Assembly: GCA_900313855.1 (NCBI GenBank)
Contig: OMSZ01000211.1
Span: 1-8,598, forward strand
Length of the DNA stretch: 8,598 nt
Source: an uncultured Eubacteriales bacterium
Lineage (GTDB): Bacteria > Bacillota > Clostridia > Lachnospirales > Lachnospiraceae
Reading direction: 5' to 3'
Both the position numbers and the translations under genes were made by a program. Within the stretch, counting starts at the first letter, position 1; every line of letters starts with the position of its first letter. Below are positions 1 through 5,591 of this stretch, piece by piece. The notes below the pieces were generated by a model, which worked only from the letters and a program-made list of their open reading frames with translations, had not been told where the DNA came from and made no database searches.

Positions 1-291
1 CTCTGAATGACCGATGATAACATACTTAACACCTGCATCAACAAGCATAGCAGCACTTACCTCACCGGTATAAGCTCCGCTCTCTTCAAAGTACATATTC
101 TCAGCACCTACTTCTACATTAGTTCCCTTAACTGCCTCAACAACAGGAACAATATCAACTGCAGGTACACAGTAAACAACATCAACTTCATCATTGGCAA
201 CTAATGGTTTCAACTCTTCAACAAGCTTTACAGCTTCAGAAGGAGTCTTATTCATCTTCCAGTTGCCGGCTATAATTTTCTTTCTTGCCAT
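1..291 (-). CDS. tpiA: Triosephosphate isomerase, N-terminal part (runs off left edge)
   Basis: Encodes the first 97 residues of triosephosphate isomerase, the cytosolic TIM-barrel enzyme that interconverts dihydroxyacetone phosphate and glyceraldehyde 3-phosphate. The start [15 protein letters not shown] carries the substrate-binding Asn10 and catalytic Lys12, and the window ends in IIGHSE, where His95 is the catalytic electrophile. The catalytic Glu (about residue 167 in the family) lies outside the window. The ATG at 289-291 is preceded by AAGGAG (304-309) at a rather long 12-nt spacing. It follows pgk on the same strand after a 183-nt spacer in which I find no convincing promoter or terminator, so cotranscription with pgk is likely. 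No frameshift is seen in the visible part. The identity is essentially certain; only completeness is unknown. Confidence 0.97.
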   Translation of the reverse strand, partial: MARKKIIAGNWKMNKTPSEAVKLVEELKPLVANDEVDVVYCVPAVDIVPVVEAVKGTNVEVGAENMYFEESGAYTGEVSAAMLVDAGVKYVIIGHSE

Positions 292-303
292 CTCTAAAAA
301 AAT

Positions 304-309
304 CTCCTT
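304..309 (-). promoter_or_regulatory. Ribosome binding site of tpiA
   Basis: AAGGAG on the minus strand, 12 nt upstream of the tpiA ATG. The spacing is longer than for the other genes here, but no other start codon fits the conserved N-terminus. Confidence 0.7.
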
Positions 310-334
310 ATTCTTAAACTATCAATACTTTCAG

Positions 335-483
335 TTTGGCTTGATTTCGTTAAGTCATCACTTTATCGACTGCGTATGACTCAATCTTCGCCTTTGGCTC
401 GATTTCGCCAACTTCGTCGATGTAAGTTCCGACTAGGATTCGAACTTCGCCTTCGGCTTGTTCTCATCAAGTCATCACTTATC
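335..483. repeat. Degenerate repeats in the pgk-tpiA spacer
   Basis: Three related copies lie in the same orientation, quoted here on the plus strand. Copy 1 (335-367) is TTTGGCTTGATTTCGTT followed by AAGTCATCACTTTATC. Copy 2 (386-407) is CTTCGCCTTTGGCTCG followed by ATTTCG. Copy 3 (446-483) is CTTCGCCTTCGGCTTG followed by TTCTCATC and AAGTCATCACTTATC. Copies 1 and 3 match at about 27 of 33 positions including the block AAGTCATCAC (352-361 and 469-478), 117 nt apart. Copy 3 runs into the last codons and stop of pgk. An inverted repeat, AAGTTC (424-429) with GAACTT (442-447), sits between copies 2 and 3. No transposase or terminal-repeat structure is present. The origin (intergenic repeat family or decayed coding tail) is not known. 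Confidence 0.7.
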
Positions 484-1686
484 ATTAGCGGCTGCAACAC
501 CAGGAAGCTCTTTACCCTCTAAGAACTCAAGTGAAGCTCCACCACCTGTTGAGATGTGACTCATCTTATCACCGAAGCCTAACTGATTACAAGCTGCTGC
601 AGAATCACCACCACCGATGATCGTTGTAGCAGATGTTGCAGCAAGTGCCTCAGCAACTGCGATAGTACCCTTAGCAAGAATAGGATTCTCGAATACTCCC
701 ATAGGTCCGTTCCAAACAACTGTCTTAGCAGTCTTTGCAGCATCAGCAAAAAGCTCTCTTGTCTTCTCACCGATATCAAGACCTTCCATATCAGCAGGAA
801 TCTCATCAGCAGAAACTGTTCTTACATCAATAGGTCCATCTATTGGATCAGGGAAGCCTTCTGCGATAACTGTATCGATAGGAAGAAGAAGCTTCTTTCC
901 AAGCTTGTCTGCCTTCTCCATCATTTCCTTACAGTAATCTAACTTTGTATCGTCAACTAATGACTTACCAACCTCTTTGCCCTGAGCCTTTAAGAATGTA
1001 TATGCCATACCACCGCCGATGATAAGGGTATCACACTTCTCAAGTAAGTTAGAGATAACATTTAACTTATCAGCAACCTTAGCACCGCCAAGTATTGCAA
1101 CGAAAGGACGCTCCGGATTCTCTACAGCATTACCAAGGAAATCAATCTCCTTCTGCATAAGATATCCAACAACTGCTGTATCAACAAGTGAAGCAACACC
1201 AACATTAGAGCAGTGAGCTCTGTGAGCTGTACCAAATGCGTCATTAACGAATACGTCACAAAGACTTGCAAGATCCTTAGAGAAAGCCTCTCCGTTCTTA
1301 GTCTCCTCAGGACGGAAACGTGTATTCTCAAGTAAGATCACATCACCATCATTCATTGCCTCAACTGCAGCCTTTGCATTAGGTCCTACAACCTCAGGAT
1401 CTGCTGCAAACTTAACTTCCTGGTTAAGAAGCTCTGAAAGTCTCTTTGCAACAGGAGCAAGAGTCTTTGTCTGCTTGTCCTCTTCTGTTTTAACCTTTCC
1501 AAGGTGAGAGCAAAGGATAACCTTTCCTCCATCAGCAATCAATTTCTTAATAGTAGGAAGTGCTGCAACAAGACGATTCTCATCTGTGATCTGTCCTTCC
1601 TTTAACGGTACATTGAAATCGCAACGGCAGAGAACTCTCTTGCCTTTTACGTTGATATCATCTACTGATTTTTTGTTTAATGACAT
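475..1686 (-). CDS. pgk: Phosphoglycerate kinase
   Basis: A complete 403-residue phosphoglycerate kinase, the cytosolic enzyme that transfers phosphate from 1,3-bisphosphoglycerate to ADP in glycolysis. Family hallmarks are visible in order: CRCDFNVP at residues 20-27 (N-domain substrate site), a GGAKVADK segment mid-protein, [22 protein letters not shown] at 325-333, GGGDSAAA at 358-365 (nucleotide site) and [12 protein letters not shown] near the end. Length is normal for a bacterial enzyme of about 390-400 residues. The start chosen is the ATG at 1684-1686 (MSLNKKSV), because GGAGG at 1695-1699 is 8 nt upstream. An in-frame ATG at 1701 would add five residues but overlaps that ribosome binding site. 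Two TGA stops stand in tandem (475-477 and 472-474). It lies between gap and tpiA on one strand, and a promoter of its own is likely just downstream of the gap terminator. Confidence 0.98.
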   Translation of the reverse strand: MSLNKKSVDDINVKGKRVLCRCDFNVPLKEGQITDENRLVAALPTIKKLIADGGKVILCSHLGKVKTEEDKQTKTLAPVAKRLSELLNQEVKFAADPEVVGPNAKAAVEAMNDGDVILLENTRFRPEETKNGEAFSKDLASLCDVFVNDAFGTAHRAHCSNVGVASLVDTAVVGYLMQKEIDFLGNAVENPERPFVAILGGAKVADKLNVISNLLEKCDTLIIGGGMAYTFLKAQGKEVGKSLVDDTKLDYCKEMMEKADKLGKKLLLPIDTVIAEGFPDPIDGPIDVRTVSADEIPADMEGLDIGEKTRELFADAAKTAKTVVWNGPMGVFENPILAKGTIAVAEALAATSATTIIGGGDSAAACNQLGFGDKMSHISTGGGASLEFLEGKELPGVAAANDK

Positions 1687-1694
1687 TACATTAA

Positions 1695-1699
1695 CCTCC
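1695..1699 (-). promoter_or_regulatory. Ribosome binding site deciding the pgk start
   Basis: GGAGG on the minus strand, 8 nt before the ATG at 1686. It overlaps the alternative upstream ATG at 1701, which argues against that start. Confidence 0.85.
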
Positions 1700-1714
1700 A
1701 TAAAAATAATTATC

Positions 1715-1730
1715 AGGCATTGATATGCCT
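1715..1730 (-). promoter_or_regulatory. Stem-loop in the pgk leader
   Basis: AGGCAT (1715-1720) pairs perfectly with ATGCCT (1725-1730) around a 4-nt loop. On the minus strand it falls between the predicted pgk promoter and the ribosome binding site, ending 15 nt before GGAGG. It is followed by an AT-rich stretch but not a clean T-run, so it reads better as a leader hairpin (possibly stabilising the mRNA) than as a terminator. The role is inferred. Confidence 0.45.
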
Positions 1731-1753
1731 AAAACAGTTTGTACATATCAAGA

Positions 1754-1782
1754 ATTATTCTGTATAAATACAAAGCTGTAAA
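1754..1782 (-). promoter_or_regulatory. Predicted sigma-A promoter of pgk-tpiA
   Basis: On the minus strand TTTACA (1777-1782) is followed after exactly 17 bp by AATAAT (1754-1759), one mismatch each from the -35 and -10 consensus. The -35 overlaps the first bases of the T-rich tail of the upstream gap terminator (1781-1790). This would give pgk-tpiA transcription independent of gap, with a leader of about 60 nt. It is predicted by eye only. Confidence 0.55.
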
Positions 1783-1814
1783 TAAAAGAAGGTCCGGTCC
1801 ATCAAGACCGGACC
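1781..1814 (-). terminator. Intrinsic terminator of gap
   Basis: GGTCCGGTC (1791-1799) and GACCGGACC (1806-1814) form a perfect 9-bp GC-rich stem with a 6-nt loop. On the minus strand the stem is followed by TTCTTTTATT (1781-1790), the interrupted T-tract expected of a rho-independent terminator. It lies 46 nt past the gap stop codon. The plus-strand side has no T-run, so it acts in the gap direction. Confidence 0.88.
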
Positions 1815-1860
1815 CCTCTTAGGTCATAGCTATTATCTTGAATTAAATATTCTGATATAA

Positions 1861-2898
1861 TCAGCCTAACTCAGCGAAGTACTTAATTGTACGAACCATC
1901 TGAGATGTATATGAGTTCTCGTTATCATACCAAGAAACTACCTGTACCTCGTAGAGATCGCCTTCAATCTGGCTAACCATTGTCTGAGTTGCATCAAACA
2001 ATGAACCAAATCTCATACCGATAACATCTGAAGAAACGATAGGATCCTCATTATATCCGAATGACTCGCTAGCAGCAGCCTTCATTGCAGCATTGATACC
2101 ATCTACAGTAACATCTGCTTTCTTAACAACTGCTGTAAGAATTGTTGTAGAACCTGTAGGAACAGGAACACGCTGTGCAGAACCGATCAACTTACCATTC
2201 AACTCAGGAATAACAAGACCGATTGCCTTAGCAGCACCTGTTGAGTTTGGAACAATGTTAGCAGCACCTGCACGTGCACGACGAAGGTCACCCTTTCTGT
2301 GTGGTCCATCAAGGATCATCTGGTCACCTGTATATGCGTGGATTGTGCTCATGATACCACTCTGAATTGGAGCGTACTTATTAAGAGCGTCTGCCATAGG
2401 TGCAAGACAGTTAGTTGTACAAGAAGCAGCTGAGATGATCTTATCATCTGCTGTTAATGTCTTCTCGTTAACTGAGAATACGATAGTCTTAAGATCATTA
2501 CCAGCCGGAGCTGAAATAACAACCTTCTTAGCACCTGCATCAATATGAGCCTGAGACTTATCCTTTGAGCAGTAGAAACCTGTACACTCAAGTACAACAT
2601 CTACATTAAGCTCGCCCCAAGGACAATTCTTAGCATCTGCCTCTTTATAAATCTTTAATGTCTTACCATCTACAGTAATTGTATTAGCTTCATCATCTGC
2701 AGAAACTGTGTGGAGTGCCTGTCCGATTACACCAGCATATCCGCCCTGAGCGGTGTCATACTTAAGCAAATGAGCAAGCATTGAAGGCTTGGTTAAATCG
2801 TTGATTGCTACTACCTCATAACCCTCTGCGTCGAACATCTGACGAAATGCAAGACGTCCAATACGTCCAAATCCATTGATCGCTACTTTTACTGCCAT
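1861..2898 (-). CDS. gap: Glyceraldehyde-3-phosphate dehydrogenase, NAD-type
   Basis: A complete 345-residue type I glyceraldehyde-3-phosphate dehydrogenase, which oxidises glyceraldehyde 3-phosphate with NAD+ and phosphate to 1,3-bisphosphoglycerate in the cytosol. The Rossmann motif NGFGRIGR is at residues 8-15. Asp34 at the end of the second strand (AINDLTKP) favours NAD+ over NADP+. The catalytic cysteine is Cys160 in [10 protein letters not shown], with partner His187 in HAYTGDQ. The conserved C-terminal SWYDNENSY segment is present. The [15 protein letters not shown] region resembles the streptococcal/clostridial glycolytic form. The ATG at 2896-2898 is preceded by AGGAGG (2909-2914). 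A TTG at 2945-2947 would add 16 residues, but that reading runs through the ribosome binding site and has no family support. It is transcribed alone or as the head of a gap-pgk-tpiA block, with a strong terminator after it. Confidence 0.98.
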   Translation of the reverse strand: MAVKVAINGFGRIGRLAFRQMFDAEGYEVVAINDLTKPSMLAHLLKYDTAQGGYAGVIGQALHTVSADDEANTITVDGKTLKIYKEADAKNCPWGELNVDVVLECTGFYCSKDKSQAHIDAGAKKVVISAPAGNDLKTIVFSVNEKTLTADDKIISAASCTTNCLAPMADALNKYAPIQSGIMSTIHAYTGDQMILDGPHRKGDLRRARAGAANIVPNSTGAAKAIGLVIPELNGKLIGSAQRVPVPTGSTTILTAVVKKADVTVDGINAAMKAAASESFGYNEDPIVSSDVIGMRFGSLFDATQTMVSQIEGDLYEVQVVSWYDNENSYTSQMVRTIKYFAELG

Positions 2899-2908
2899 TT
2901 TGAAAAAT

Positions 2909-2914
2909 CCTCCT
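2909..2914 (-). promoter_or_regulatory. Ribosome binding site deciding the gap start
   Basis: A perfect AGGAGG on the minus strand, 10 nt before the ATG at 2898. It selects [15 protein letters not shown] as the N-terminus, in line with other family members. Confidence 0.88.
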
Positions 2915-2934
2915 AAAATGTATATTTTCTTGTG

Positions 2935-2979
2935 GTGCCGGTACAAAAAATCCCGTTACAGATGATCCCGTTACAGATC
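2935..2979 (-). repeat. Three phased 15-nt repeats in the gap leader
   Basis: Reading the minus strand, GATCTGTAACGGGAT (2979-2965) is followed directly by CATCTGTAACGGGAT (2964-2950), differing at one base, and then by TTTTTGTACCGGCAC (2949-2935), where the TGTAaCGGgAt core is kept at 8 of 11 positions. The three cores start exactly 15 nt apart. They lie between the predicted transcription start and the ribosome binding site of gap, so they could act on DNA (iterated protein sites) or as leader RNA. No function is known to me. Confidence 0.7.
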
Positions 2980-3031
2980 AATAAATGATATCTTAAAGAA
3001 CCAATGTTCCATATCATTCTAACGGTAATGC

Positions 3032-3040
3032 CTGTCACAG
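3032..3040. promoter_or_regulatory. CTGTCACAG palindrome just downstream of the gap start point
   Basis: CTGT-C-ACAG is a perfect 4+1+4 palindrome located at about +8 to +16 of the predicted gap transcript. Its position suits a repressor operator, but the arms are short and I do not match it to a named regulator. It could be chance. Confidence 0.25.
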
Positions 3041-3053
3041 CACCCATGCCATT

Positions 3054-3082
3054 ATCATACATTTTTTAATGTCAAATTTCAA
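3054..3082 (-). promoter_or_regulatory. Predicted sigma-A promoter of gap
   Basis: On the minus strand TTGAAA (3077-3082), a 17-bp spacer, then TATGAT (3054-3059); each hexamer is one mismatch from consensus. The start point should lie near 3047, giving a leader of about 150 nt. A TTGACA nearby (inside the spacer) is only 10-15 bp from any usable -10, so TTGAAA is preferred. Confidence 0.65.
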
Positions 3083-3100
3083 GTAGTATTTCAGATTTTA

Positions 3101-3129
3101 TAGACGTTTTTTTCCTATTATGGTAAAAT
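3101..3129 (+). promoter_or_regulatory. Predicted promoter of the plus-strand PHP-phosphatase unit
   Basis: TAGACG (3101-3106), 17 bp, then TAAAAT (3124-3129) preceded by TGG, which makes an extended -10 (TGnTAAAAT). The start point would fall near 3136, about 67 nt before the gene. It stands back-to-back with the gap promoter, with 18 bp between the two -35 boxes. Confidence 0.5.
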
Positions 3130-3203
3130 CTATATGTTTACTAAATTATGACATAATAATTGTTGATTATTATAGTAGTTTTTTAACCGAAAGGATAATG
3201 GAT

Positions 3204-4034
3204 ATGATCATAGCAGATTCTCATGTACACTCATTTTTTTCATCAGATTCTTCCGAAAGTCCGGAGAAAATAATAGAAACCTGCATTGACAAAGGATATC
3301 GTTACGCCTATTTCACCGATCATCATGACACGGACTTTCCTGTCAATCCGGAATATCCCAATATGGATTTTCAATTGGATTTTGAAAGATATTTTGCCAA
3401 ACTAACAGAATTAAAGGAAAAATACAGATCAACTATCGATATTCGGATCGGAATTGAACAGGGCATCTGTCCTGAGATTGCCAAAAAGGTCTCAGTATTA
3501 TCAGACTCATATCCCTTTGATTTCATAATCGGATCATCTCATCTTACCGCACTTTCTCTTGAACATGGTGATCCCTACTATCCTTCTTATTATGAAGGAC
3601 GTACCAATGTCGAAGCTTACAGGGAATATTTTCAGACAGAAGCAGAAAATGTCACATTAACGGACGGCTTTGATATATACGGACATATAGATTATCCCGT
3701 CCGCTACTGTCCCGATCCCGACTTTGTATTTGATTTCAAGGACTATGCTGATATTCTTGAGACATTATTAAAACGATTGATCGAACACGGAAAGGGTATT
3801 GAGATAAATACTGCCGGTATATCTAAGATCGGATATCCGCATCCCCACAAAGACATTTTGAAAATGTATAAGGATTTAGGCGGTGAGATAATAACTATCG
3901 GCAGCGATGCTCATACCTCAGAAAATATCGGCTATGGTTTTGATGTTGCCGAAGAACTTCTTGTAAACACAGGATTTAATTATTATACGGTTTATAAAGA
4001 GCGAAAACCTGAATTCATAAAGCTTGAATACTGA
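3204..4034 (+). CDS. hisK: Histidinol-phosphatase, PHP family (HisK/HisJ type)
   Basis: A 276-residue protein of the PHP metal-dependent phosphoesterase fold, best matching the HisJ/HisK histidinol-phosphatases that convert L-histidinol phosphate to L-histidinol in histidine synthesis. The metal-site motifs appear in family order: DSHVHS (His7, His9), FTDHHD (Asp39, His40), GIEQG (Glu85), GSSHL (His113), DIYGHIDY (His161, Asp163) and GSDAH (Asp235, His237). Length is typical (about 265-280). I chose the ATG at 3204 because AAAGGA (3190-3195) is 8 nt upstream. The in-frame ATG at 3198 is only 2 nt from that site, and extensions further upstream would enter the predicted promoter. There are no other his genes in view, so the substrate is inferred from family resemblance; another phosphorylated substrate is possible. 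It is followed after 53 nt by the Cys/His protein gene on the same strand. Confidence 0.85.
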   Translation: MIIADSHVHSFFSSDSSESPEKIIETCIDKGYRYAYFTDHHDTDFPVNPEYPNMDFQLDFERYFAKLTELKEKYRSTIDIRIGIEQGICPEIAKKVSVLSDSYPFDFIIGSSHLTALSLEHGDPYYPSYYEGRTNVEAYREYFQTEAENVTLTDGFDIYGHIDYPVRYCPDPDFVFDFKDYADILETLLKRLIEHGKGIEINTAGISKIGYPHPHKDILKMYKDLGGEIITIGSDAHTSENIGYGFDVAEELLVNTGFNYYTVYKERKPEFIKLEY

Positions 4035-4087
4035 TCAATAGAAAGGAACTATTGATTATTCAGTCAACAGCAGAAAGGAACATTTAT

Positions 4088-4816
4088 ATGAAAGAACAAT
4101 TGTACACTATACCTGTCAATGAGGTTTTTGAGAGTGACTGCGAATGTCCTCTTTGCAAAATGAAGGAGCAGCTTGAAAGAAATGCCATAGAATATACTTT
4201 AGGTCCCAGTTATATGGAGGATGATAACCGTGCAATGACTGACGAAGCCGGTTTTTGCGAAAAACATATCAAAGACCTTTATATGGAAAAGAACCGTTTA
4301 GGACTTGCTCTTATCCTAAGCACACATATGCAAAAAACCACAAAGGATCTCAAGGCACTCTCATCAGGAAGCACACCTTCCGGCAGTTCACTTTTTAAGA
4401 AAAAAGAAACTTCGTCTCTTGGCGCTTACGTTGACAAGCTTTCAAAGCGCTGCTTTATCTGCGAACGCATGAATGAAACCTTTGACAGATATGTGGATAC
4501 TATTTTTCATTTATACAAAAAGGATACTGCCTTTGCAGATAAAATAAGAAACTCAAAGGGATTTTGCACTTATCATTTCGCACTGTTATATGATAAGGCA
4601 CCTGACAATCTGTCAAAGGATGTGCTCGAGAAATTTCTTACAGATATTAAAACCGTTTATTTTGATAATATGCAGCGTATGCAGGACGATATCGACTGGT
4701 TCATCAACAAGTTCGATTACCGTTATCAGAACGAACCCTGGAAAAATGCCAAAGACGCTCTTCCGCGCGCAGTATTAAAAACTCATAGTTCCTTAACAAG
4801 TGATATAAAAGAATAA
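4088..4816 (+). CDS. DUF6062-like protein with two Cys/His modules
   Basis: A 242-residue cytosolic protein with no signal peptide or membrane segment and no assigned function. I recognise it as resembling the DUF6062 proteins of Clostridia (recalled, not searched). It contains two matching modules: CPLC (Cys20, Cys23) with GFCEKH (Cys57, His60), and CFIC (Cys122, Cys125) with GFCTYH (Cys160, His163). The CxxC-to-CxxH distances are nearly equal (34 and 35 residues), suggesting an internal duplication and two metal sites, probably zinc. A Ser/Gly/Lys-rich linker (about residues 92-110) separates them. The ATG at 4088 has GAAAGGAA (4073-4080) upstream. A TTG at 4052 has its own GAAAGGAAC (4041-4049), but only 4 nt away, and would add 12 residues. 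It is the last gene of the plus-strand unit, followed by a terminator. Confidence 0.75.
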   Translation: MKEQLYTIPVNEVFESDCECPLCKMKEQLERNAIEYTLGPSYMEDDNRAMTDEAGFCEKHIKDLYMEKNRLGLALILSTHMQKTTKDLKALSSGSTPSGSSLFKKKETSSLGAYVDKLSKRCFICERMNETFDRYVDTIFHLYKKDTAFADKIRNSKGFCTYHFALLYDKAPDNLSKDVLEKFLTDIKTVYFDNMQRMQDDIDWFINKFDYRYQNEPWKNAKDALPRAVLKTHSSLTSDIKE

Positions 4817-4824
4817 AAAACGAA

Positions 4825-4856
4825 ATCCCGACATAATGCATGTCGGGATATTTTTT
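4825..4856 (+). terminator. Terminator between convergent genes, probably bidirectional
   Basis: ATCCCGACA (4825-4833) pairs perfectly with TGTCGGGAT (4841-4849) around a 7-nt loop, followed by a T-run (4851-4856). It starts 8 nt past the stop of the Cys/His protein. On the minus strand the same hairpin is followed by TTCG and a T-run from the A-tract at 4815-4820, and the minus-strand papain-like gene ends 48 nt before the far side of the element. It therefore probably terminates both units. Confidence 0.88.
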
Positions 4857-4903
4857 GTATTATCAATTATACTAACTATTCTACATTAAAGCAGCTATCC
4901 AGA

Positions 4904-5536
4904 TCACGCCGGATAAGCAGGGATTACATACTCATCCCAACCCATACCCTTCGTAGTGGAACGTCTCTTAAGGAACGATCTGTATTCAGTAAGCTTGCCC
5001 CTGTATATTCTGTAATTCTTAAGTTTTATGTGGAAGTCGTACGGCTTGATCAGATTCTTATCCTCGTCAAATAAAGGCATTCCGCTCTTGTCAAATATAT
5101 GGTTGACAAACTGTGAGCACATGAAATGTTTGCCATCTTCAATATTAAGCTCAAGCATTGCAGCAAACAGACCAACGAAATTATAGCCATACTGATCATG
5201 ATTATTGATAAAATGATCTATCTCACGTTTTACCGCTTCATACTGCTCATCACTTACAGGAACAGCATATATACTGCAATATACATTCTTATCTCTTCCT
5301 AAAATACCCGAATTGATATCCTCTCTGATAAACCCACTGTTAAGCGGATTCCATACGCCTTTACGGGCAAAGCTGTACATCTGGCTAAGCTCGGGATCAA
5401 GCGCGATCGAGGTATGTGAATAGGGCACTCTGCTATATAATCTGATAAGTCTTGCCGGAATTGTATCTGTCCGACTCAACATCACATATATATATTTCTG
5501 GTCACTATTACAATCTGTCATAATATGGTCTGTCAT
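4904..5536 (-). CDS. Putative permuted papain-like (YiiX/C92-type) hydrolase
   Basis: A 210-residue protein without a signal peptide or membrane helix. I do not know its function. The arrangement of a conserved-looking histidine in YSHTSIAL (His41) early, followed by a cysteine in HFMCSQFV (Cys140) late, is that of circularly permuted NlpC/P60-papain folds such as the YiiX-like proteins. There the His precedes the nucleophilic Cys, and a CS-x-F/L-V motif begins the Cys helix. Members of that fold are peptidases, amidases or acyl-transferases. Possible partner residues and the substrate cannot be told from the sequence. The ATG at 5536 has AGGAG (5547-5551) at 10 nt; a second in-frame ATG at 5521 lacks a good ribosome binding site. 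It starts 42 nt after glnS on the same strand with no terminator between, so it is probably cotranscribed with glnS. The fold call is an inference from motifs. Confidence 0.55.
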   Translation of the reverse strand: MTDHIMTDCNSDQKYIYVMLSRTDTIPARLIRLYSRVPYSHTSIALDPELSQMYSFARKGVWNPLNSGFIREDINSGILGRDKNVYCSIYAVPVSDEQYEAVKREIDHFINNHDQYGYNFVGLFAAMLELNIEDGKHFMCSQFVNHIFDKSGMPLFDEDKNLIKPYDFHIKLKNYRIYRGKLTEYRSFLKRRSTTKGMGWDEYVIPAYPA

Positions 5537-5571
5537 TTCTAAGCATCTCCTGAATATTTTTCATGTTGCTT

Positions 5572-5591
5572 ACCGGGATCATTTACCCGGT
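5572..5591 (-). repeat. Inverted repeat bracketing the glnS stop codon
   Basis: ACCGGG (5572-5577) and CCCGGT (5586-5591) form a 6-bp GC-rich stem with an 8-nt loop that holds the glnS TGA (5579-5581). No T-run follows in the minus direction, so it is not an intrinsic terminator by itself. It could modestly affect expression of the downstream gene or mRNA ends. Confidence 0.4.

Noticed and set aside
7..379. Two plus-strand frames opposite the tpiA start and the spacer.
   Set aside because: They are antisense to a certain gene and to repeat DNA, with no ribosome binding site or recognisable protein features.
424..447. A tRNA T-loop-like string (GTTCGAATCC on the minus strand) in the pgk-tpiA spacer.
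   Set aside because: The adjacent bases form only three of five T-stem pairs, and no acceptor, D-arm or anticodon arm can be placed upstream, where pgk coding sequence lies.
617..937. A 106-codon plus-strand open frame opposite pgk.
   Set aside because: It lies wholly inside the certain pgk coding region, has no ribosome binding site and gives a low-complexity Ala/Ser/Ile protein typical of antisense frames.
3071..3076. TTGACA on the minus strand as the -35 of the gap promoter.
   Set aside because: The available -10 candidates are at unsuitable distances of 10 to 15 bp, while TTGAAA four bases upstream gives an exact 17-bp spacing to TATGAT.
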